DNA of 64,000 bases. Source: Saprospiraceae bacterium (GTDB taxonomy: Bacteria; Bacteroidota; Bacteroidia; Chitinophagales; Saprospiraceae). Below, in pieces: positions 51,640-62,804 of the stretch. Below the pieces are notes generated by a model. The model saw only the letters and a list, made by a program, of their open reading frames with translations. It had not been told where the DNA came from and did no database searches. The stretch's first letter is position 1; every line of letters begins with the position of its first letter. The stretch covers positions 310,001 through 374,000 of the forward strand of contig JADJJU010000005.1 in NCBI GenBank assembly GCA_016706365.1. Direction: 5' to 3'. Made by a program: the position numbers and the translations under genes.

Positions 51640-52565
51640 TCATCCCTCCAACAAAAAGCTCATGGGAATATGAAGCCTTTTTCTCCATGCCATTTGATTA
51701 TGCCCTTCTCCGTCAAATTTCTTTGTGATCCAGTCTTTTGAAGTGTATCCCTTAGACTTTAGAATCTTATCCATTTGCTTTTGATAGGGTTCATAGAGGG
51801 CATCCAGAGATTCAGTGCCATAGTCAAAGTATAATTTGTGATTACCTGCCTTTGGCAAATTATCCTTCATGTAATCAAATATGGCTTCCGGGATAGGATT
51901 ATTATCATGAGAGAACAAACCCGGCCAGTGAGTGGACAGACAAGCTGCCCCACCGAAAACTTCCGGGTACTCACAGATGGCATAAATGGAAAGCAAGGCA
52001 CCCATACTTGATCCGGCAATAAATGTATTCTTCTGATCCGGAGCAGTAGGATAGAGACTGTCTATGTAGGGCTTCAATTCTTCGGTCAAAAACTTTAAAT
52101 ATTCGTCTGATTGAATACCTGACCCTTCAATACCTCTTGCAGTTGCAAATTGTGCAGCCAGGTCTTTAAATTGTTGAGGCAGATTATCAAATGCTTTCTT
52201 AGGGAAATATTCAGGAACTCTGTAAGCACCTGCATTCCAGATCCCGACTACCATGCATGGGATGATTGTATTCTTTTTATAAGACTACTTAGAGTCTCAC
52301 TGATACCCCATTCCTGACCATCTTCGCTTTGCTTGTTTTTAAAAATTTTCTGGCCATCCTGCATATAAATGACAGCATATGGTCCATTGTAGCCGGGAAT
52401 ATCAGGAACCCAGATGTCAATGTTTCTTGAACTTATATATTCTGATGGGAAGTCGATAATATTGGTCAGAGTCCCCGACACTGGAGCCTCAGTACCTGTT
52501 TGTGCTGTCAAATTAGAATATTGTGTGAAAAGGAATATCTGAATGAAAAAAAGGATTTTGTACAT
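51640..52565 (-). CDS. secreted esterase-like alpha/beta hydrolase (frameshifted)
   Basis: About 308 residues after correction, of the PF00756-type esterase family. A signal peptide (ILFFIQIFLFTQYSNLTAQ) precedes SRNIDIWVPDIPGYNGPYAV and YMQDGQKIF. The first frame ends at 52248; adding one A to the run at 52274-52278 (coding strand) gives LIKKNTIIPCMVVGIWNAGA and joins the rest. The nucleophile elbow is FIAGSSMGALLSIYAICEYP, and the histidine is in DGEGHNQMAW. It is likely an acetyl- or feruloyl-type carbohydrate esterase acting outside the cytoplasm and may serve the neighbouring uptake locus. An ACCATTC repeat abuts its stop. Confidence 0.85.
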
Positions 52566-52917
52566 ATATGATATTGAAGTGTTTGTGATTTATATAGGAC
52601 GTATAAAACGAGCAAATGACATGCTTATTTTCAAGACGCGTAATGATATAAACTTGTAAGCTGAGAAAATGTTTTGAAAAAGCAATATAACGGTTCTGGA
52701 TAGCTGTTCCGAAATTCGATTCACTGATTCACCGTTTGTTCAGATGGGCATATTCCCTTGTAAGCTAACACGTTGCATACAACGTGTCTACAGGAAGTAA
52801 TAAAGGGGCTGTTTGTGTTAAAATAATTTAACTGGATGCAATACTGGTTTTTCCTAAACTTCTAAACTCCTTATCACCTCAACTTTTTGGCTGCCGGGCG
52901 GTTTTTTCACATTTGGA
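52566..52917. other. gene-free stretch
   Basis: About 350 bp with no supported gene. It contains a short palindrome ACACGTTG-N-CAACGTGT-like near 52771 and a GGCTGTTT motif as in other gaps; nothing else was recognised. Confidence 0.3.
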
Positions 52918-53349
52918 TTATAAAAAAAGCGTACTTAAAATCCCACCAAACATTATGATTAATACATAGAAACATAAGGTAGCAATGGCAAGGATTCCCA
53001 TAAATTTGAATAAGGACTTGAGATATCCCAACGATTCAGTAAGCTGGAAAGAATTTAAATTATTCAAAGCATCTCTCGTGGTTTGTGCAAACTTATATAA
53101 GTAATATAATGGAATCGCATAAATAGCTGCGACAACTAAATATATAAGAAACACAAAGGGACCACCAAGAGGTAGGGCAGCACTTGCTATGAATACCATA
53201 ACAATTCCGACAATAAGCATAAGGGAACAAACTATGATCCCAAGTATGGCTAAAAAATTAGCCCATTTAGCTGCTTCCCTCAAATTTCTAATTGATTCAT
53301 CATTCATTTCCAATCCAAATAACGACTCTTCTTCCATTTCTTCCATCAT
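52918..53349 (-). CDS. DUF5362-type small membrane protein
   Basis: A 143-residue protein with an acidic N-terminus (MMEEMEEESLFGLEMNDESI) and three to four hydrophobic segments (FLAILGIIVCSLMLIVGIVM, FVFLIYLVVAAIYAIPLYYL, GILAIATLCFYVLIIMFGGI). The loop KFAQTTRDALNNLNSFQLTE-SLGYLKSLFKFMG with the preceding helices fits the DUF5362 family of Bacteroidota, function unknown. No operon partner is close. Confidence 0.6.
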   Translation of the reverse strand: MMEEMEEESLFGLEMNDESIRNLREAAKWANFLAILGIIVCSLMLIVGIVMVFIASAALPLGGPFVFLIYLVVAAIYAIPLYYLYKFAQTTRDALNNLNSFQLTESLGYLKSLFKFMGILAIATLCFYVLIIMFGGILSTLFL

Positions 53350-53577
53350 GACTTTATTATGGCTATAATTGATTAATCAATTATAGAAATTTTTATCAAA
53401 ATAAACGATTGATTAGGTTAATGATTGAAAAAATCCCGGAGCAATATGCTTCAAAAGGTGGAAAGGAACAGATGATTTCTACTTGGCATGAATAGCATTT
53501 AAAACGTATTCCCGGAGTCTTTCAATGAAACACATAGGATATCGGAACCTCAGCTCCATAATTCGGTAGCCTGTAAA

Positions 53578-55019
53578 TTATTTCATCACTGATAACATTT
53601 GTACTGTCTGAACTTTGCCATTTTTACTTAAAAGGTGAAGCACGTAAACACCGTTGAGACAATTAGATGGTAACAATACTTCATTCTTTCCCTGAATTAA
53701 AGTTTTTCGCAACATCACTTTTCCCTGCATATCCAGCACTGTAGCATCAGCTCCTTCTGATACATTTACAAAAATTCTCCCATCGGATGGATTAGGATAA
53801 ATGATTAAAGTAAGTGGATTAACAGGTAAATCAGTGGAAGCCGATGTTTCACATGGAGGGAAGAGATCATTTAAATCTGTATTAACTGTGATTCCATAAG
53901 TATAGAGCGTATTGACAAACAAATCGGCATTAGAGCTTGCAGTACCATCTCCATTTGTCATTGCTATAGCACCGGTTTTCTTTTGCATATTAAAATACAT
54001 CCCTGTATTTACCCCGACGTCACCACCATTATGTCCCCAGAGTTTATCTCCATTACTAGCCGTTGCTGAATAAAATATTATTCCTTGAGAAGGTTCAACT
54101 GGTGTTTGTTGTTGAAGCATATATTCAACTGTAGTGCTGTCCAAAACTCTGATTCCTTCATAAGTTCCATATTGCAAATACATTGTCATAAATCGTGCAA
54201 GATCTGTACTTGTGGTTCTCAATTGTCCGTCCGGATAATCCGGGTATCCGTATAATCCAGCATCGAAATAGCTGGAACCATCCCGGTAATAAGGCCTTGC
54301 AATCCTGGAGGTATCATTGATTCCTGCTAAAAGAAAGGAGGAACTGTTCATACACAATTTCTGAAAGATGGCAGTATCACAATAATGATGAAATTCATCT
54401 CCGCTTATGATTTCAACAAGATAGGCCGCTAATGTGGATCCCACATTACTATAATCATTTCCTGTGCCCGGCCTATAAGTATAAAAATTATCGGAACTAT
54501 AGTAAATACCATTCGGAGTGAAATACTCTCTCATAAAGTCACTTAAAGTAATGGGTGAGTCACCGTATATATATAATGAGCCTAAAGTATTCCATTCATC
54601 TTGTATCGCAGAAGTATGAGTTAAAAGCATTCTTGCGGTAATACTGTCATTGGGGAAAGCCGGGATTCTGACATTGAAAGGTAAATATCGGTTAATGTCT
54701 ATGTCAAGATCTATTTTTTGCTTTTCCCATAGCTGCATGATAGCAGTAGCAATCATTGTTTTGGATACCGAAGCCTGCATGAAAATTGTCTGATCATCTA
54801 CAACTTTATTTGTTGAGAGATCTGCAATCCCCAGATTTTTATGATAGATCAACTTGCCGTCTTTGACTACTGCAAATGAAGCTCCGGGCATTCTGCCCTG
54901 ATTCATCCTTGTGAGCAGCGAATTGTCAGTGGGTTGTGCAAGTATAGTATTTAGATTTCCTGCAATAAGTACAAATAAGAATAAAGAACGGAGTAATCTT
55001 TGTAAGATAGTTGTTTCAT
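53578..55019 (-). CDS. serine beta-lactamase-like hydrolase with T9SS tail (start frameshifted)
   Basis: A class C beta-lactamase/DD-peptidase-fold hydrolase. Motifs are SVSKTMIATAIMQLWEK (nucleophilic serine and lysine), NDYSNVGSTLAAYLVE (YxN) and WGHNGGDVGVNTGMY (HxG). The C-terminus TLIIYPNPSDGRIFVNVSEG to KVQTVQMLSVMK is a T9SS sorting domain. The frame begins at an ATG at 54906 without a signal, but the same frame is open upstream and encodes LLRSLFLFVLIAGNLNTILA; adding one A to the AAA at 55014-55016 (coding strand) lets ATG at 55019 start MKTTILQRLLRSLF, a good signal peptide. The substrate is unknown: peptide, ester or beta-lactam. Confidence 0.82.
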
Positions 55020-55141
55020 TTGGTTCTCAATTTTGATTGTGAAAACCAAAGATAGGAGGGCGATTAAGTGAGAGACAGATTATTATGTCAAATGAGTTGT
55101 TTACTCGACCAAATAAGATTTAGCTAACATCATCAAATTTT

Positions 55142-55861
55142 TTATCCAAGCCGATTTTTTTGAATCCATTCGGATACTTCTGTGCGAAATGTGTTGCCAA
55201 TGGTGATTTGTTGACCGAATATTCTCACAAAGTTGCCTTCTACTTCTTCGATGAAATTTAAATTAACAATGTAAGATTTGTTGATTCGCTTGAATTCAGG
55301 ATGAGAAGCCAACTGAACTTCCAGATTTTTCATCTTTGTATAAACTATAATCTTTTTACTTGTAGTCCAGATCCTGACGTAGTCATTCAGGCCTTCTACA
55401 AAGCACAATTCTTTCAGAAATACTCTGATGAATTTACCGTTGGATTTTAGAAAAACAGCTTTTTCAGCGCTGGGGTTTGACTGGTTTTGAAGGTTTGTAT
55501 TGGCCTGAGCCAGAGATATGAATTTTTGCACGGCTTGTATAAAACGGGACAAGGGAAACGGTTTCAACAAATAGTCGACCGCATTGAGCTCAAATCCATC
55601 CAGAGCATACTCAGCATAAGCTGTAGTAAAAATTACAAATGGTTTGTCAGACAATCCTTTCAGAAAATCAATGCCGGAAATTTCCGGCATGTTAATATCC
55701 AATAAGATGAGATCAGGTTTTTCCTGATGCATTAAATTGTAAGCTTCAATCACGTTTTTACACTTGCCGCATATGACCAACTCAGGTACTTTAAGGATAT
55801 ATCTCTCCAGTATATCCTGTGCCAGTGGCTCATCATCCACAATCAAAACCCGGTATGCCAT
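55142..55861 (-). CDS. LytTR-family response regulator
   Basis: A 239-residue two-component response regulator. The receiver domain has acidic VDDEPLAQD, the phosphoacceptor aspartate in PDLILLDINMPEISGIDFL near residue 53, and the conserved threonine and lysine in IFTTAYAEYAL and AVDYLLKPF. The DNA-binding LytTR domain occupies about 140-239 (FLKSNGKFIRVFLKELCFVE, KRINKSYIVNLNFIEEVEGN). It starts 5 bp from the kinase gene upstream and so is co-expressed with it. Its targets may include the neighbouring surface-protein genes, but no operator is visible. Confidence 0.92.
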   Translation of the reverse strand: MAYRVLIVDDEPLAQDILERYILKVPELVICGKCKNVIEAYNLMHQEKPDLILLDINMPEISGIDFLKGLSDKPFVIFTTAYAEYALDGFELNAVDYLLKPFPLSRFIQAVQKFISLAQANTNLQNQSNPSAEKAVFLKSNGKFIRVFLKELCFVEGLNDYVRIWTTSKKIIVYTKMKNLEVQLASHPEFKRINKSYIVNLNFIEEVEGNFVRIFGQQITIGNTFRTEVSEWIQKNRLG

Positions 55862-55866
55862 TTGGA

Positions 55867-56954
55867 TTAAAGTTGAATTTTTATTTCTATGGTGAAAATT
55901 TCTAACTCATTATTGATTTTCAAAACATGTTTCTCAGGATACAATAAGTCCAGACGCTTTTGAAGATTCATAAGACCAATTCCCCTGCTCTTATTCTGAT
56001 TGGCGCGAATCGCTGTTGCACTATATTTATTCTTAGAAAAAATGTAGAGGATATTTTGTTGAATGTAAAACTTAAAATCGATAAAATATTGTTCAGCAAT
56101 ATATCGTGTCCCATATTTAAAAGCGTTTTCAAGGATTGGCAACCAGAGCAATGGAGGTATTTTACATGGTTTATCCGCTTCTATATAAAATATAAGATCA
56201 GTTGAATTTTCGATCCGCAGAAGTTCCAAATCAATGTATGCCAGCATTAGTTCTTTTTCTTTTTCAAAATCATTAAATGCTGTTCTTGTGTCATACAGCA
56301 GGTAACGCAATAGAGACGATAGTTTCAGTATTGATTCAGCGGTATGTTCAGATTGTTGCAGGGCCAATGCATACAAATTGTTAAGTGTATTAAAAAGAAA
56401 ATGGGGGTTTAACTGACTTTTCAGAAAATTTAGTTCCAGCTCTGTCTGTCTTCTTTTTACAGACTCAATCTCTTTTTCTTTGTTTTCATAATCTCTTGTT
56501 TACCAGGCCATTGTGAAGATTACCAACCAGATCATGAACCCAAAAAAGTAAGTGGTCATATCAGATACTATATCAGCTATGGTCCATTTGTCTGAAATTT
56601 CACCCGAAATAAAGCTCACGTCCTGTATCCGGGAAACCGGTATGAATTGTAATCCCCATTTAAGCACCAAAATATAAAGAAAAGATATGATACTGACGTG
56701 GAGTAAGAACACGATGATGTACTGCCAGTATTTCCTTTCTGCAGAAATATTGGTACAATCAACAAATTGTTGACGTATGTAAGTATCAACATTAAGCAAA
56801 AAGTCAAACCCAGAAAAAGATAGTATACTGGTTCAAAATCCTGGTGGTTGTTGCTGGACAGGACAAACCAAAGCGCCAATATCCAGAAAAGAATATTTCT
56901 TACGATCCGTATTCGGACAGCTTTGGAAACGAATTTTGAAGCAGGTGTAGCCAT
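55867..56954 (-). CDS. LytS-type sensor histidine kinase, broken by a frameshift and an in-frame stop
   Basis: A membrane sensor kinase of about 362 residues when joined. Segments: N-terminal MATPASKFVSKAVRIRIVRN with four membrane helices (NILFWILALWFVLSSNN, YYLFLGLTFCLMLILTYV, QYIIVFLLHVSIISFLYILV, TTYFFGFMIWLVIFTMAW); the coiled segment TRDYENKEKEIESVKRRQTE; the phosphoacceptor H-box FLKSQLNPHFLFNTLNNLYA; and the ATPase with LLWLPILENAFKYGTRY and SRGIGLMNLQKRLDLLYP. Adding one A at 56731-56733 (coding strand) rejoins the N-terminal frames (LQKGKYWQYII). A TAA at 56500-56502 remains in frame after MAW. It pairs with the LytTR regulator 5 bp downstream. Confidence 0.8.
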
Positions 56955-57104
56955 TACAGAGCAAATCAATACTTATTCGCCCGTATTTAATAATAGATTC
57001 GGTAAAAAATGGCAAAATCCGGATGTAATTGGATCTTTTTGGGGGTAAAATACCTTTAGCCCGGGGGAATTTTGTTGTTGATATATTTCTCTCTTAAGCG
57101 TTTT

Positions 57105-58550
57105 CTATCTGATCACTAATTTAGAATAGTATTGGTGTTTCTCATTTCCTTTAATCCACAAAACATACATACCGGCAGGTATATTTTTTTGCAATTCTAA
57201 AGACTCCTGATTTGTAGTGTTTTTTAATTTCCAGCTCTGGACTTGCTTTCCGTATAAATCAATGAGCTGTATTTCAAGTAACTCCTTTCCCTCCTAAATC
57301 CTGCATGAATATTTGAGAGCCGGCGACAACTGGATTAGGAAAAATGGAGACAGCTTCTGAGTTTATTTTTCAAAGGTGGATACAGTAAAAGTGAAAGGTT
57401 CTCCCCATTCTTCAGTCCCTTTTTTGTAGTATTTCAATGTTCTTTCAAATGGAAATTGGATTATGTTAACAAAATAAGGACCAGCTAATCCCTCTATATA
57501 TTCGGGGAAAGGAAATCCATAAGATAAGATTGGGAAGCAATTTTTTGAAGCGGAAAATTCTAAGCTATATTCTGTCTGTTTTAATATCAATCTTTCATTT
57601 AGAAAGGAGTAATTGAAAATTTCGCCTGTTTCACCTGAATCAAAAATTCTGTTAAGGGGCACAGGGTAATTTAACATAGCGCTATCATTTGGAGCATGTC
57701 TACCGATGGTTGTTACGGATGTGTCTATATATTCCATCTCATAAAATTGGCTACCAATCTCTTCCCAATATTTAACCTCTTGCCTGAAAGCCAAATGATA
57801 ATTATTATTTTCCTCATCAAATGACTTCGCCAAAAAGGTTGCCTTAGTAAATCTTTCACGCAAAATATTAAATTGCCTATCAGACTCTTTAATGTGCAAC
57901 TCATCCCCTATTTGTAAATCAGATGCAAGATCTCCAAAAGGAGTATTCAATTTTTCAATAAGATTATTATCCCATTTTCTGTCAAGGCAGGTTACAATTT
58001 GAGAGTATAGTTCTTTTTCGTCCTCATACAATAGATTCCAGGCAGGGGTAGAGATAATACCATGAGTTTGACTAATTACCAGGTCACAAAAATTATTTGA
58101 AAATCTGATAGTTTTTATCAACTCCTGCATTCCATTGACAGATCCTGGGGCAGTCGATATGCAGGTGGCGGTAACTGTCTCTCCATTATATTCAAAACAA
58201 GTCCAGAATTCATCAACAAGGGCTTGGGTCCTTATGATGGCTTTCAGGTCACCTGATGCATCCATCTGGATTATATGATCTCCTGAAGCTTCTATCCGAA
58301 TATTATTTCCAAGGATATCCGGAGCGGTATTTTTATAACAACCAGTGGTATGGTATCGTTCTGTAAGTCCTTCCAAATGGATCAGTTCAACCGATTCACT
58401 TGAGTCGACTGATGCAATTTCTGCAGCAAAAATTCTATTATCTGTTTGAAAATATAATCTCTCCTGATCTTCAGGGATCAGTTTAAAAAACTGCCCACTG
58501 AGAGCCTGCACACAGAGTAAACATACTAAAAATAGCAGATATGTTTTCAT
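57105..58550 (-). CDS. T9SS-exported paralogue 1 (two frameshifts at its end)
   Basis: A secreted protein of about 478 residues after correction. Signal peptide MKTYLLFLVCLLCVQALSGQ is followed by FFKLIPEDQERLYFQTDNRI, and the body contains TPFGDLASDLQIGDELHIKE and EYIEGLAGPYFVNIIQFPFE. The frame stops at 57363, but one base added to the run at 57366-57370 (STFEKINSEAVSIFPNP) and one base removed at 57284-57285 (GGKELLEIQLIDLYGKQ) extend it to a stop at 57105-57107, completing a T9SS sorting domain ending QYYSKLVIR. It is about 40% similar by eye to the paralogue at 59795-61229. Function unknown. Confidence 0.75.
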
Positions 58551-58552
58551 TG

Positions 58553-59785
58553 CTATTTGATCATTAGCTTAGAATAATATTGATCTTTCTCTTCATTTTT
58601 GACCCAAAGTATATACATGCCGGAGGAGATATTTTTTTGCAAATTCAGAGTCTCATGATTCGTAGTTTTCCAATTGCCAACTCTGGACTTGCTTTCCGTA
58701 TAAATCAATGAGCTGTATTTCGAACCTCTCTTTCCCTTCTAAATTCTTAAGGAATATTTCAGAGCCTGCCGCAACAGGATTTGGGAATATTGAGACCGCT
58801 TCTGAGTTTAATTTTTCAGAGGTGGATACAGTAAAAGTGAAAGGTTCTCCCGATTCTTCATTACCTTTTTTGAAGTACTTAAGGCTTCTCTCCCTTTCAT
58901 AAAATATCGCATGCTTATAGTATGGCCCCGCCAAACCTTCTATATAATTATAACCTTCCAAGATCAAGATAGGAACTTTTCAACAACTTCAAACTAGTTG
59001 TGCTTGAAAAAGATCAATTTGTCATTGAAAATGAGTATTTAACAAATTTCCACTTCGAATGAAAATTCTGTTAAGGGCACGGAATCAACTCCCTAACAGT
59101 ACAATGCGCCCTACGGATAGGGTGTCATGTCTCCTGAGTAAGTTCCTTCAATATTTTCCATTCTTCAACTTCCTGACTAAAGGTCAATTTAGAATTACTC
59201 ATCAAATGTTTTTCTATAAAGCGAGCCTTAATGAGTTTTCACGAAATTGAGGGGCTGAGAGACTCTTCAATATGCAATATCCCTCTTGTAAGTCTGAAGC
59301 AGATCACCAAAAGGGTATTGAATTTTCTATAAGTTCTTATCCCAATTCTTCAGGCCCAGGAGGATTTAAGTATATTATGTCCTCAGGTCTAGATTCGCGG
59401 TCGAGATAATTCCGGTGCTGGCTTATTTCAATCCAAATCCATTATAAAGCCGATGGTCTTCACCAGTTCCATTTGTCCATTGATCTTCAGATTTATAGAC
59501 AAGTTGCAGTGACTATATTCCATCATGTCAAACAGTCCAGCTATCGTCAACAGCGCTGGGTCCTGATTTGGCTAGGTGGGGTCCTCCACACAATGCATGT
59601 CGCCTGCTTCCCAATAGTACTCCATTCGGGGTATTTATTATAACAACATTGGCATTCTCGTGATTCCTCAAAATGGATATTCTTTTGTCAATCGAATCAT
59701 CTCCCAATTCCTTTACCGTCCAAAATATTCTTCTCCGACCGGTTCTGAAATCTGCTCCCAGACTTGCACAAAGCAATACATTCAT
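58553..59785 (-). pseudogene. decayed T9SS-exported paralogue 2
   Basis: Only the last ~100 residues are open (58653-58967: YNYIEGLAGPYYKHAIFYER, STSEKLNSEAVSIFPNPVAA, IDLYGKQVQSWQLE). Upstream the same family can be followed in pieces with many stops and shifts: a segment near 59420-59520 recalls the VTATC...NGxxELVKTI block, and near 59260-59340 the IxNTPFGDL block. After the last frame shift the sorting domain ends SKLMIK with a stop at 58553-58555, 2 bp before the start of paralogue 1. The number and spread of defects exceed what sequencing error explains elsewhere in the window, so this copy appears to be truly degenerate. Confidence 0.72.
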
Positions 59786-59794
59786 GGGGATTGA

Positions 59795-61229
59795 TTATTT
59801 TATTAGAATAGTTGTGCTTCTTTGTGACCCAAGTACATACATCCGCAGGGATTTTTTGCAAATTCAATGACTCCAGATTTGTAGTGTTTTTTAATTGCCA
59901 GCTCTGAACCTGTTTGCCGTATAAATCAATAAGCTGTATTTCGAGCATCTCTTTTCCTCCCAGATCCTGAAGGAATATTTGAGAGCCGGTAGCTACAGGA
60001 TTTGGGAAAATGGAGATAGATTCTGAAATGATTTTCTCAGAAGTGGAAATCGTAAAGGTGTAAGGAGTTCCCCATTCTTCATCTCCTTTTTTGTAGTATT
60101 TCAACCTTCTTTCATTAGGGAAATAACCACTAACAAAATATGGCCCTGCAAGTCCATCAATGTATGTATCATAGTATCCAACATCCAACCAAACCGGGAA
60201 ACATACGTCGGGATCTATAGTATCAGAGTCCCACATGTAGGATAAAACACTATGCGTCATTGCGAGTTTGTTGTTGAATTCAGAAAAATGACAGACCTCT
60301 GCTTCTTCACCCACCCAGAAAAGTTTGTCAACGGGAAGAGGATAATTATTATCTGAAACACCAACAGGTATGTGTTTTGGCAGGTTCTGATTGACAGTTT
60401 CTGTATAAGAAGTGTCCAGCTCCACACCATTAATCAATTCAAAATATTCAACTTCCTGATTGAATGTAAGAACATAAGTATCGTCAACGAGGACAGCACT
60501 CACAAATGTTGCTTTAATTTTTTTCTCTTTGAAAAGACCTATATCAAATTGTCCATATGATTCATAAATATGCAAAATATCTCCTGCCTGAAGGTCTGAA
60601 GCAATTTCGCCAAAAGGAATACTGAATTTATCTATAATATTTTGATCAAATTCTCTTTCCAGACAGTTAATAGTTATTGGAATTTCTCTGGCAAAACCGG
60701 ACCAGTCCGGGGTCTGAATCACACCATTATTCTCACTTAAAATGAGCTCGCAATTGAATGAAGAAAAAGAAATAGTTTTAAATACATCTGTAATCCCATT
60801 GATCGTGGTGCTCACAATGGATTCACAGGTAGCAGTAATATCTTCTGAATTATATCGGGTACAAAACCATGATTCTCCTACCTGTGCATTTGAAATAATT
60901 CTTGCAAATTCCAGACCTCCATTTTTGAAGCGAATCCATTGATCTCCTGAATCATCAATTGTAATAGCCAGGCCCAAAGCTCCTGAAAACTCATTTTCAT
61001 AACATTCTATACCCTGAATACTTGTTGATCTATCTTCCGTTAATTTACCCTGCAGATTAATTACTGTGCTACTTGAATCACTATCGATTGAAACTACTTC
61101 CTGAACGGAATATACCTGGGTACTTTTCAGATAAATTCTTTCGGTATTCTCTGGAATAATGCGAAAATCCTGGGAGAATAGTATTGCTGAGAGAGAAAGT
61201 GCGAAAAGGGAAAGTATTAATTTTTTCAT
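59795..61229 (-). CDS. T9SS-exported paralogue 3
   Basis: About 478 residues. Signal peptide MKKLILSLFALSLSAILFSQ precedes DFRIIPENTERIYLKSTQVY; the body has ITATCESIVSTTINGITDVF, SIPFGEIASDLQAGDILHIY and TYIDGLAGPYFVSGYFPNE, then SESISIFPNPVATGSQIF and LLEIQLIDLYGKQVQ-type sorting-domain text. As read, the frame runs on to 59697 because one G is missing at 59843-59844; with it, the tail reads GMYVLGSQRSTTILIK with a stop at 59795-59797, the expected end of a T9SS domain. It is the most intact member of the tandem trio. No enzyme signature is visible. Confidence 0.8.
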
Positions 61230-61312
61230 GGGAGGAGTATTTGGCTTTTCAAATATACTCCATAAACCTTTAAAGTGCTGCGTAAAAATTAGATTTTAAC
61301 AATAAGCCCGCA

Positions 61313-62758
61313 CTAATTTTTTGTAAATCCAAGACTCCCTATCCAGTGATCAGGTCCGGTCACTACAATATGGTAGTTTCCTTTGCCTAATACTTCCTTT
61401 GAAAATTTGCTAATCCTACTTTCATTTAACTCCAACTCCATCAGATTTCCCCGTGTTTTTTCAATTCCATTTTCTCCAAAAATTATGAATTTATAAGCCT
61501 CTGGATTTGAATCTGTCTGAATTTCAATAAACTTATCGTCCTTACTAATGGAGATTAAGGGCTTATGTATGTAAGATGTTGATGAGGAGGAATAATTTTT
61601 TCCAAACCAATTCATACCCCCTTTATTCAATACATTGTTTTCAAAATCAAAGAATGTAGCATGCTCCTGATGCGAGCCTTTGCCCCATGGAGTGGAGCAG
61701 GGAGTGGATACCCATGCAGGTTCCCAATATAAAACACCTGAAGCTCCGTTTGCAAGAGAGGCATGCGTCAGATCTACCAGCCATTTAAGCTGCATTTCAG
61801 GTGTGGGAGGATTGTAATCAGGATGAGGTTCATTTATAATGTTGGAGGCCCGGTCATTATGCTCCAATGTCCACGGATATCCTGTTTCAAAAATAATAAC
61901 TTGCTTGTCTGGATTCCTTTCCCGCATTTTGCGCACAATAGCGGCCGCTTCAGGAATAGTAGTTGGTTTATGCCATGCCCAATAATATGAGATTCCAATT
62001 ATATCAAAATCCGTAATTCCGTGTTCAAGATATCCCTGTAGCAATTCTCTGGCTTCCTCGGGAGCTGCCATATGAAGCGCAATCAGGATTTTTTGTCCAC
62101 TTGCTTTTTCAAAATCTCTGACCGCCTTAATACCAACATTAAACAATTCGGAGTTGCGTTTCCAATCCAGAGTATTTAATGAATCATCAAGCGGAGAAAG
62201 GAGAATGCCTTTATTTGTTTCGTTTCCTATTTGCACCATTTCCGGAATGAGTTGTATTTTTCCTAATGCTTCAAGTGTACTATAAATATAATTATACAGG
62301 GAGTCTTTTAATACAGGAAGATTGTCTACAACCGGTAACCAGGCTGCAGGAACTCTTTGTTTCTGTGGGTCCGACCATGTATCAGATAAGTGGTAGTTTA
62401 ATAAATTCATCATTCCTGCTTTCTTACTTCTGTGTAGGGTTCTTTTGACATCCTCAAAGTCAGAATAGCGTTTTCCCTGATTAAGTGTATCGTACCAGGA
62501 GGGTGTATGCCAAAGTCTTACCCTTGTCAAATTGCATTTGTAATCAGCGAATATTTGGAAGGGATCTTTTTCACGGCCTTTGTCTTTATACTTAGTACCA
62601 CAATCTTCCATCTCATTTATATATGAATTATCTGCACCCAGGTATATGATAGGTTTCTCTTCATTTACTGCCCTTTCTCCCTCGATTTGAATTTGAGAAG
62701 TACAGTCAGGAGTGGCTATAGTAAAAATAGCTATGAATATCAAATAAAGCATTCTCAT
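61313..62758 (-). CDS. GH53 arabinogalactan endo-beta-1,4-galactanase
   Basis: A 481-residue exported glycoside hydrolase of family 53 that cuts beta-1,4-galactan chains. After a signal peptide (MLYLIFIAIFTIATPDCTS) the TIM barrel begins YLGADNSYINEMEDCGTKYK and RVRLWHTPSWYDTLNQG; the acid/base glutamate is in EMVQIGNETNKGILLS near residue 180 and the nucleophile in QVIIFETGYPW near 290; WEPAWVSTPCSTPWGKGSH follows. The last ~90 residues (LISISKDDKFIEIQTDS to SLGFTKN) form a small beta domain resembling a diverged sorting or carbohydrate-binding tail. A second GH53 lies directly upstream with a 46-bp gap. Confidence 0.92.
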   Translation of the reverse strand: MRMLYLIFIAIFTIATPDCTSQIQIEGERAVNEEKPIIYLGADNSYINEMEDCGTKYKDKGREKDPFQIFADYKCNLTRVRLWHTPSWYDTLNQGKRYSDFEDVKRTLHRSKKAGMMNLLNYHLSDTWSDPQKQRVPAAWLPVVDNLPVLKDSLYNYIYSTLEALGKIQLIPEMVQIGNETNKGILLSPLDDSLNTLDWKRNSELFNVGIKAVRDFEKASGQKILIALHMAAPEEARELLQGYLEHGITDFDIIGISYYWAWHKPTTIPEAAAIVRKMRERNPDKQVIIFETGYPWTLEHNDRASNIINEPHPDYNPPTPEMQLKWLVDLTHASLANGASGVLYWEPAWVSTPCSTPWGKGSHQEHATFFDFENNVLNKGGMNWFGKNYSSSSTSYIHKPLISISKDDKFIEIQTDSNPEAYKFIIFGENGIEKTRGNLMELELNESRISKFSKEVLGKGNYHIVVTGPDHWIGSLGFTKN

Positions 62759-62804
62759 TCGGTATCAGGATTTAATTTCAGGATGAAACTGATTGAAGTA
62801 GTAT

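Noticed and set aside
58653..58967. A 104-residue free-standing T9SS protein
   Set aside because: It is the surviving tail of the decayed paralogue 2, without its own signal peptide.
59697..59794. C-terminal extension of paralogue 3
   Set aside because: It follows a one-base loss at 59843; the restored frame stops at 59795 with a proper T9SS tail.
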